DNA from: Bacteroides stercoris ATCC 43183
Lineage (GTDB): Bacteria > Bacteroidota > Bacteroidia > Bacteroidales > Bacteroidaceae
Direction of reading: 5' to 3'
DNA length: 64,000 bases
Assembly: GCF_025147325.1 (NCBI RefSeq)
Contig: NZ_CP102262.1
Span: 2,666,001 to 2,730,000 of the forward strand
In this document: positions 63,791-64,000 of the stretch, piece by piece
How positions within the stretch are numbered: position 1 is the first letter of the stretch
How the letters are laid out: each line of letters opens with the position of its first letter
The notes under the pieces: generated by a model
What the model was told of the DNA's origin: nothing
What the model saw: only the letters and a program-made list of their open reading frames with translations
Database searches by the model: none
Program-made: the position numbers and the translations under genes

Positions 63791-64000
63791 ATGGGATTTT
63801 TTAGTTTTTTCTCAAAAGAAAAGAAGGAAACATTAGATAAAGGATTATCTAAAACAAAAGAGAGTGTGTTTGGGAAGATTGCCCGTGCTATAGCCGGTAA
63901 ATCGAAAGTGGATGATGAGGTGCTGGATAATCTGGAAGAGGTGTTGATTACTTCGGATGTGGGCGTAGAAACTACGTTGAAGATTATAGAACGTATCGAG
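63791..64000 (+). CDS. ftsY: Signal-recognition-particle receptor FtsY (partial, N-terminal)
   Basis: The first 70 codons are in the window; the gene runs past its right end. It starts M-G-F-F-S-F-F-S-K-E-K, an amphipathic membrane-contact start without a long acidic A domain, followed by the four-helix N domain with D-E-V-L-D-N-L-E-E-V-L-I-T-S-D-V-G-V-E-T-T. The GTPase domain lies beyond the window. It docks SRP-ribosome complexes at the inner membrane. Confidence 0.93.
   Translation, partial: MGFFSFFSKEKKETLDKGLSKTKESVFGKIARAIAGKSKVDDEVLDNLEEVLITSDVGVETTLKIIERIE

Noticed and set aside
1..64000. tRNA, rRNA or riboswitch genes
   Set aside because: Scanning intergenic regions by eye showed no cloverleaf, rRNA motif or known riboswitch core; small structured RNAs could still be missed without a covariance search.

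Overview
The window looks like chromosomal DNA of a Bacteroides species. Evidence: Bacteroides-type promoters (TTTG or TTG, a gap of 18-22 nt, then TAnnTTTG) recur before genes; FimA/Mfa-type fimbrial lipoproteins, a DUF3868/DUF3575 pair, FtsX-type ABC exporters, DUF4301 and DUF4295 proteins are present; and the L28-L33-DUF4295-ftsY gene order is seen. The species cannot be fixed from this sequence alone. No rRNA, tRNA, CRISPR array or prophage was seen.

Layout. 1-2000: the 3' end of carB, a gene-poor stretch with hairpins and a 22-bp-period repeat array, then remnants of a fimbrillin-type lipoprotein locus. 2000-8700: an RND efflux operon (adaptor, pump, TolC) below an AraC-type regulator gene. 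8800-14840: a YbhGFSR-like ABC-2 export operon in which two genes (the TolC and the double ATPase) each carry one in-frame stop where Gln is expected. 14900-25400: acyltransferase, small heat-shock protein, an unusual DUF169-GNAT-AlaX fusion, a short promoter-to-terminator transcription unit, a pair of bacterial PH-domain membrane proteins (the second frameshifted by a 14-bp tandem duplication), an acyl-CoA ligase and a K+/H+ antiporter. 25477-33606: a sensor kinase and sigma-54 response regulator, an outer-membrane and phosphoesterase gene pair, and an FtsX-type ABC exporter preceded by a clear sigma-54 promoter and three operator-like sites spaced exactly 22 bp; these probably form one regulatory circuit. 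33610-46580: mostly housekeeping genes (MATE pump, HAD phosphatase, panB, MFS carrier, diacylglycerol kinase, relA-like synthetase, DUF4301, purT, a PepSY-like secreted protein, ispE, dnaB).

46781-56305: a complete fimbrial operon reading leftward (Rrf2-like regulator, DUF3575, DUF3868, FimA-like, FimB/Mfa2-like, tip protein). Upstream lies a 287-bp segment bounded by 19-bp perfect inverted repeats and holding one promoter, followed by a tyrosine recombinase gene. This is a probable invertible ON/OFF switch. In the sequenced orientation the promoter faces away from the fimbrial genes (OFF). An IS1182-family element also splits the DUF3575 gene.

56648-64000: tamB on the minus strand, then divergently tsaD, pncC/cinA-type amidohydrolase, rpmB, rpmG, DUF4295 and the start of ftsY.

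The strongest candidates for something undescribed are the three unrelated-in-sequence intergenic arrays that share a ~22-bp period (458-545, 28423-28576, 38007-38134), the three-domain DUF169-GNAT-AlaX protein, and the paired Gln-to-stop changes in one export operon.
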